From contig DHVB01000083.1 of NCBI GenBank assembly GCA_002412425.1, positions 20,253 through 49,272 on the forward strand: DNA of 29,020 nt, given 5' to 3'. The first letter of the stretch is position 1; each line of letters starts with the position of its first letter. The position numbers and the translations under genes were made by a program. This DNA is from Bacteroidales bacterium UBA5219. GTDB lineage: Bacteria; Bacteroidota; Bacteroidia; Bacteroidales; ML635J-15. Below are positions 24,975 through 29,020 of the stretch, one piece after another. The notes beneath the pieces were generated by a model. The model made no database searches. It had not been told where the DNA came from and saw nothing but the letters and a program-made list of their open reading frames with translations.

Positions 24975-25474
24975 TAGGACAAAAAATTGTTTACGAAACC
25001 TTAGAAAAACTGAATATAAGCTTTGAATATTATGAGGCACCAAAAGATTTTTCAAATGAAGAAGATATAAGTTTTTGGAATAGGATAGGGGCAACACGTT
25101 GTAAAAACCTGTTTATGAGAAATCATAAAGGGAATAGACATTTTTTGTTAATTTCTGATTATTACAGAGATATTAATATTAAAGTGTTAGAAGATAAATT
25201 TAAAAAAGGAAAAATTTCTTTTGCATCTCAACAAAGAATAGATAAACACATAAAAGGAGTGATAGGTGCAATTTCAGTTTTTTCTTTATTAAACGATGAG
25301 GCTAATCATGTTGAGGTCTTTATTGATGAGGGATTGAAAACAAAACAAAAACTTACATTTTTACCAAACGAATTAAATGCTCTTATTGCAATAAGTTTTG
25401 AAGATTTTATAAAAATCCTTGATTATTCTGGCAATAAATATGAATTTATGAATTTAGCAGCCTCGGTTGAGTAA
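24971..25474 (+). CDS. Prolyl-tRNA deacylase of the ProX/YbaK family
   Basis: This 167-residue protein belongs to the YbaK/ProX (PrdX) group of stand-alone editing domains, which hydrolyse Ala mischarged on tRNA-Pro. The line LNISFEYYEAPKDFSNEEDIS followed by GATRCKNLFMRNHKGNRHFLLIS matches the family, with the conserved lysine in CKNLF. The IKGVIGAISVFSLLND and VEVFIDEGL segments complete the fold. It overlaps meaB by four bases (ATGA) and its stop (25472-25474) directly abuts the stop of the M23 gene on the other strand. A tRNA-Pro gene lies 1.2 kb downstream, probably by chance. Confidence 0.88.
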   Translation: MIGQKIVYETLEKLNISFEYYEAPKDFSNEEDISFWNRIGATRCKNLFMRNHKGNRHFLLISDYYRDINIKVLEDKFKKGKISFASQQRIDKHIKGVIGAISVFSLLNDEANHVEVFIDEGLKTKQKLTFLPNELNALIAISFEDFIKILDYSGNKYEFMNLAASVE

Positions 25475-26446
25475 TTATTTTACTCTAATTTTTTGACCAA
25501 TTTGTAATTTAGAATCTTCGCTAATTCCATTCATTGAACATATTTGACTAATTGAAATATTATATTTTCGAGAAATTGCCCAAAGAGTATCGCCGCTATA
25601 AACTATATGATAATTGCTTTCCAAAACCCCAGACACTCCACCAGAAGTTCTACGTCTCGATTTTAAATATGCAAATTCTTCTGGCATCAACACCAAAGTA
25701 TCAGATTTTAGTTTATTGTTTTCAAAATCTATTATTAATTCAGGGTTAAAAGGATTGTCTTTAAATCTGGTTTCAAAATGAAGATGAGGTCCGTAAGATT
25801 TGCCAGTATTTCCACCTCGAGCAATTGTGTCTCCAGCTTTGACCTCTTGATTTCTTTGACATAATAATTTTGACAAATGTGCGTAATAAGTTTCAATACC
25901 GTTGTAATGTCTAATAATAACCAAATATCCATAACCTCCTCTGTTCCAACCTGCATAACGTACAATCCCATCAAAAGCAGAAACGATGGTATCTCCAGTT
26001 TTTAGCCTAATGTCAATTCCATTATGATGATATCCTCTTCGCCACCCAAATTTACTGATTACAGTTCCTATATATGGCATGTAAAATTTTTCCCCATTAT
26101 TTAATAAACTTATAGCACAAGTGTCAAGAGTTCGTTTGTAATCAGCCTTGCCAAAGGCAAAAATATTAATTGTATCCCAGTTTTCTGAAAATACAGTTAA
26201 ACTATCTAATTCTAAAAGTCTATTTTCGTAAATATCATTATAAAGTTTTATTGAGTCGTTGAATTTAATAACAGCCAAAACACTATCTTGATTTATATAT
26301 TCCCAAGTGTTGTTTTCAAATAAAATAATATCAAAACCTTTACTATTTACAGTGTCTATTATTATGCGAGCATTTTTATCGTTTTGTGAAAAAATCAAAT
26401 TAGGAATAAATATAAGACTTAGAAATATGTAAAAAAGATGTTTCAT
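25475..26446 (-). CDS. Secreted M23 peptidoglycan peptidase with C-terminal LysM domain
   Basis: This 323-residue protein has a signal peptide (about 1-20, ending LIFSQ), a spacer domain of about 110 residues, an M23 (LytM) metallopeptidase domain (about 130-240) and a LysM domain (about 278-323, VYSGDTLWAISRKYNISISQICSMN). The zinc ligands are visible: H and D in HHNGIDI, and HLHFE. The middle has YAGWNRGGYGYLVIIRH, typical of the family. It probably trims or remodels peptidoglycan in the periplasm, or serves as an amidase activator if catalytically weak; intact ligands favour activity. It converges on the deacylase gene with stop codons touching and no terminator visible between them. Confidence 0.93.
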   Translation of the reverse strand: MKHLFYIFLSLIFIPNLIFSQNDKNARIIIDTVNSKGFDIILFENNTWEYINQDSVLAVIKFNDSIKLYNDIYENRLLELDSLTVFSENWDTINIFAFGKADYKRTLDTCAISLLNNGEKFYMPYIGTVISKFGWRRGYHHNGIDIRLKTGDTIVSAFDGIVRYAGWNRGGYGYLVIIRHYNGIETYYAHLSKLLCQRNQEVKAGDTIARGGNTGKSYGPHLHFETRFKDNPFNPELIIDFENNKLKSDTLVLMPEEFAYLKSRRRTSGGVSGVLESNYHIVYSGDTLWAISRKYNISISQICSMNGISEDSKLQIGQKIRVK

Positions 26447-26631
26447 ATTTTTCTATTTTGAATTAACAAAAATGAAAAAAATAATCTAAAACAAATTATT
26501 TATCAGAAATTTTATACAAATAGTGAATATTCTCCTATTTGTATGATTTTTAAAGTTACTTCTTTGATGTTTTAGGTTTTAAAAATGATAATTCTCAAAA
26601 TGTTTCGATTATAATTAAGATTGAAAAAAAC

Positions 26632-26662
26632 TTTGTTTGCTAAATAAAACTTATTATTTTTG
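26632..26662 (+). promoter_or_regulatory. Promoter of the tRNA-Pro gene
   Basis: TTTG (26632-26635), a 19-base spacer and TATTTTTG (26655-26662) give an exact Bacteroidota promoter, ending 13 bases before the mature tRNA 5' end. It is the best match in the window. Confidence 0.75.
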
Positions 26663-26675
26663 CAATGCAATTTTG

Positions 26676-26749
26676 CGGGGTGTAGCTCAGTTGGTTAGAG
26701 TACGCGTCTGGGGGGCGCGGGGTCGGTAGTTCGAGTCTACTCACCCCGA
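26676..26749 (+). tRNA. tRNA-Pro (anticodon GGG)
   Basis: The cloverleaf folds by eye. The acceptor stem is CGGGGTG/CACCCCG with discriminator A (26749). The D stem is GCTC/GAGT and the anticodon stem CGCGT/GCGCG. The loop is CTGGGGG with anticodon GGG at 26710-26712. The T stem is GGTAG/CTACT with loop TTCGAGT. The C1-G72 pair is typical of proline tRNA. The 3' CCA is not encoded. The gene is 74 bases and stands alone, between conserved genes on its left and accessory genes on its right. Confidence 0.95.
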
Positions 26750-26857
26750 CAAAATTAAAAAATCAAAAATCCTAATAAATAATCCGAAAAATTAAAATTT
26801 TAGAGCGTTGTTAATAAATTTGTATTAAATATTTTAATTTTTACAAAAATATATTAG

Positions 26858-26865
26858 TAAATTTG
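26858..26865 (+). promoter_or_regulatory. Candidate -7 box of the XRE regulator gene
   Basis: TAAATTTG matches TAnnTTTG and is followed by GC, ending 32 bases before the ATG at 26898. No TTTG occurs at the usual -33 spacing. Confidence 0.4.
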
Positions 26866-26897
26866 CCTAAAAAAGATAAAACAAATTTGAATAAAAC

Positions 26898-27227
26898 ATG
26901 AAAATGACAAGTTTTGGTAAATTTATAAAAGCAGAACGAGAAAAAAGAGGTTGGAGTCAAACAGAATTAGGTGCTTTAATTAAGATAAATACTCCACTTG
27001 TGAGTCGTATCGAAAACGATAAAAAGCTCATGTCTTTTGATAAAGTTGAGCTACTTGCTAATGCTTTTGAAATGGATTATCAGGAATTAAAAGATCTTTA
27101 TTTTGCAGATAAAACAGCAAAATCTGCTTATGAATACAAATGTTCTAAAAACGTTTTTGCAGTTGCTGAAAAACAATATGAATATATAGAAGCTACCAAC
27201 ATTGTACAAGGACAATTAAAATTCTAA
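26898..27227 (+). CDS. XRE-family transcriptional regulator (restriction-modification controller type)
   Basis: This 109-residue protein has a helix-turn-helix domain (about 5-65): FGKFIKAEREKRGWSQTELG, then the recognition region INTPLVSRIENDKKLMSFDKVELLA. The last 45 residues (AYEYKCSKNVFAVAEKQYEYIEA) form a small helical tail that I recall from regulators next to DNA-methyltransferase genes in Bacteroidota. It stands three to five bases before the nuclease-methylase gene, so I infer that it controls that gene in the manner of an R-M controller protein. No inverted-repeat operator stood out in the upstream region. A second in-frame ATG at 26904 is an alternative start. Confidence 0.88.
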   Translation: MKMTSFGKFIKAEREKRGWSQTELGALIKINTPLVSRIENDKKLMSFDKVELLANAFEMDYQELKDLYFADKTAKSAYEYKCSKNVFAVAEKQYEYIEATNIVQGQLKF

Positions 27228-27232
27228 TCGTG

Positions 27233-28642
27233 ATGGACAATAAGAAATTAATACAGACATTGGGATTTGTACCAAAAGAAAACAGTTCGGGTATTTTTCA
27301 GAAAAAATATTCTAAAGCTGACTATTATGTTGTTGAAATTGATTTTGAGAAAGAAAATATCAACTATGGAAATAAAATAAAAGGTGAAAGTAAAACAACG
27401 CAAAACTTTTTACAGGCTGAAAACTGGGTTGTTTTGGAGTGTGTGGATAGGCTTTTGGGAAAAGGGTATCAGCCACAAAATATAACATTGGAAAAAACTT
27501 GGAAAACAGGACACGGAACAAGCGGGCGATTAGATATTTTGGTAACTAAAGACGATGGTTCCGCTTATTTAATGATTGAATGTAAAACTTGGGGCACAGA
27601 GTATGAAAAAGAACTGAAAAACTTAGAGAAGAACGGCGGACAACTTTTTACCTATTTTCAACAAGATAAAAATGCCGATGTTCTAATGCTATATACTTCT
27701 AAAATAGACAGTAAAGGTGTTGAATACAAAAATACAATTGTAAAAATTGAGGAAGATTACAAACAAACTGGCAATGTAAAAGATTTTTACGAACGTTGGA
27801 ATAAGCTTCCCAAAACAAACGGTATTTTTGATAGCTGGGTCAGACCTTACGAATTTCAAAGTAAAGCGTTAACAAGAAGAGATTTAAAGGCTTTAAAACA
27901 AAAAGATAGTAGTTTTATTTTTAATCGCTTCTTGGAAATCCTACGTCACAATGTAGTGTCGGATAAGCCTAACGCTTTTAATAAAATATTTACACTATTT
28001 CTGTGTAAAATTATTGATGAAGATCGAAGTGAAGACGAACAGCTTCATTTCCAATGGTTGGAGGGGGAAGATGACCATATCTCTTTTCAAAAAAGATTAA
28101 CAGACCTGTATCGTAGGGGAATGAAAGAGCTATTGGAAAAAAAGGTTACAGACGTTAGTGATGATGAGTTTGATACACGTTTCAAGCAAACCGTAGATGA
28201 GCAATATAGAGAGGAGATTAAAAATATTTTAACCGAAATACGTCTGAAAAAAAATAACGAATTTGCCATAAAGGAAGTGTATGACGATGCTTCGTTTGAG
28301 GATAATGCCAAAGTGGTAAAAGAGGTTGTAGAACTCTTACAGGTTTATCAAATCCGTTATAATTATCGTCAGCAGTTTTTAAGCGATTTCTTTGAGTTGC
28401 TTTTAACCACAGGGTTAAAACAAGAGTCGGGACAGTTTTTCACACCAGTTCCAATAGCTCGATATATTATTAAAAGTTTACCTATTCGCGAAATAACATT
28501 GCAAAAAATTGAACAAGGAAGCAAAAACGATTTGCTACCAAATGTTATTGACTATGCTGCTGGAAGTGGACACTTTGTTACAGAGGTAATGGAAGTTATA
28601 CAGGAATATATAATCAACAAAACAAAATGTACAAAATTATAA
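27233..28642 (+). pseudogene. Truncated nuclease-DNA adenine methyltransferase fusion (restriction-modification)
   Basis: The 469 residues begin with an HsdR-N-like PD-(D/E)xK nuclease domain: D101 (RLDILV), E116 and K118 (IECKT). A long helical region (about 190-400) follows, and then the start of an N6-adenine methyltransferase: SGQFFTPVPIARYI and motif I DYAAGSGHF (440-448). The frame ends about 20 residues later in IINKTKCTKL, so the catalytic (N/D)PP(Y/F) motif, the rest of the fold and any target-recognition domain are missing. The break lies near two copies of aaaatgtacaaaa. Intact homologues should be much longer. The nuclease part may still fold, but modification activity is lost. 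A GTG at 27230 precedes the preferred ATG 27233. With the XRE gene it forms the remnant of an R-M system. Confidence 0.82.
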
Positions 28643-28658
28643 AATAAAATGTACAAAA
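28624..28658. repeat. 13-bp direct repeat at the truncation point
   Basis: aaaatgtacaaaa occurs at 28624-28636 and again at 28646-28658, with nine bases between. It coincides with the end of the methylase homology and lies just before the foreign gene on the other strand, so it may mark a recombination or insertion junction. Confidence 0.6.
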
Positions 28659-28689
28659 AAAACCAACACACGCAACTATGGGCGTGGTT
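28653..28689 (-). terminator. Imperfect hairpin with T tract, possible terminator of the minus-strand gene
   Basis: On the minus strand, AACCACGC is separated by CCATAGTT from GCGTGTGTTGGTT, which pairs with it after looping out a few bases, and the run TTTTTTTT follows. The hairpin overlaps the stop codon of the minus-strand gene (28676-28678). The pairing is imperfect, so it may also be part of a dispersed element. Confidence 0.35.
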
Positions 28690-29020
28690 TGGCTATAATT
28701 GTATGAACTAAGTTTACAATCACTTTTCCAGACAAATACATGAATTTAAAATATTGATATTGAGTATCTGCAGGAAATTTCCAACCTGGATTAAACACAA
28801 AATCGTCTGGAAAGATAACTTGAGAAGGGTCAATTAATACTAATTCAAAAATGTCGCCTATGCTCGCACCAACAACTCGCAGCTCAAACTCATCACTTTT
28901 AGTATCACATATTGCGAGAAGGGCGGATGAAACATCCCATGTTGCTACAAATTCTTTCTCCTCTGTCCATGAAGGCATAAGATTGATGTATTTAACCTCA
29001 AACCCTAAATTTTTAGGTAA
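28676..29020 (-). CDS. Unrecognised protein, 3' part only (continues beyond the window)
   Basis: The frame is open from the right edge of the window (29020) to TAG at 28676-28678, about 114 codons. An internal Met stands at 28978, but codons before it (LPKNLGFEVKYIN) are open too and look protein-like, so the true start is probably outside. The sequence (MPSWTEEKEFVATW, then VVGASIGDIFELVLIDPSQV and FPADTQYQYFKFMYLSG) matches no family I know, and no signal peptide or membrane segment is visible in this part. Its orientation, opposite to the truncated methylase, suggests that it arrived with the DNA that broke that gene. Confidence 0.5.
   Translation of the reverse strand, partial: LPKNLGFEVKYINLMPSWTEEKEFVATWDVSSALLAICDTKSDEFELRVVGASIGDIFELVLIDPSQVIFPDDFVFNPGWKFPADTQYQYFKFMYLSGKVIVNLVHTIIAKPRP

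Noticed and set aside
24971..26749. Functional link between the ProX-type deacylase and the nearby tRNA-Pro gene
   Set aside because: They are 1.2 kb apart, separated by an opposing gene and transcribed from different promoters. Proximity alone is weak evidence.
28650..28690. Integron attC site
   Set aside because: The RYYYAAC and GTTRRRY core sites are not present in the right arrangement, and no integrase is seen in the window.

Overview
The window is AT-rich chromosomal DNA from a Bacteroidota bacterium (Bacteroidia/Flavobacteriia-like; I cannot place it further). The evidence is threefold. There are type IX secretion (T9SS) cargo proteins with both type A and type B C-terminal signals, together with PorP/SprF and OmpA-TPR-PD40 proteins. 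Many genes are preceded by the Bacteroidota -7 promoter box TAnnTTTG. Shine-Dalgarno sequences are missing almost everywhere except in the rpsF-rpsR-rplI operon. No rRNA, CRISPR array or complete insertion sequence was seen.

Layout. (1) 42-2563, minus strand: a translationally coupled pair of M16 peptidases, one with the zinc motif and one without. (2) 2758-7269: a large secreted gingipain-like C25 cysteine protease with Fn3, cleaved-adhesin and InlB-type repeats and a T9SS type A sorting domain. (3) 7574-9865: a second T9SS type A cargo gene whose single frame is broken by two in-frame stops (TAG 8168, TAA 9632). A bidirectional terminator follows. (4) 9942-11049, minus strand: ribosomal proteins S6-S18-L9. 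(5) 11231-14558: two tandem O-antigen ligase/polymerase-like membrane proteins followed by a SpoU/TrmH RNA methyltransferase. (6) 14600-15055: a small secreted protein of unknown function.

(7) 15052-22805 is a surface-export locus. A PorP/SprF protein and an OmpA-TPR-PD40 protein (minus strand) are transcribed divergently from a 1465-residue PKD-repeat protein with a gliding-motility-type (type B) C-terminal domain. This looks like a cargo with its own outer-membrane partner. (8) 22893-25474: a tight operon of heptose 6-epimerase (hldD), MeaB GTPase and a ProX-type tRNA deacylase, meeting an M23/LysM peptidase (25475-26446) end to end. (9) 26676-26749: tRNA-Pro(GGG) with a clear promoter. (10) 26898-29020 is accessory DNA: an XRE regulator, a nuclease-methylase fusion that ends just after methyltransferase motif I, and an unrecognised partial gene on the other strand.

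The genes centre on the cell envelope: secreted proteases and adhesins, the machinery that exports them, and LPS/O-antigen enzymes. The points most worth a second look are the doubly interrupted T9SS gene, the strong Shine-Dalgarno sites in the ribosomal operon of a phylum that hides its anti-SD, the dedicated type B export cluster, and the truncated restriction-modification gene next to the tRNA.
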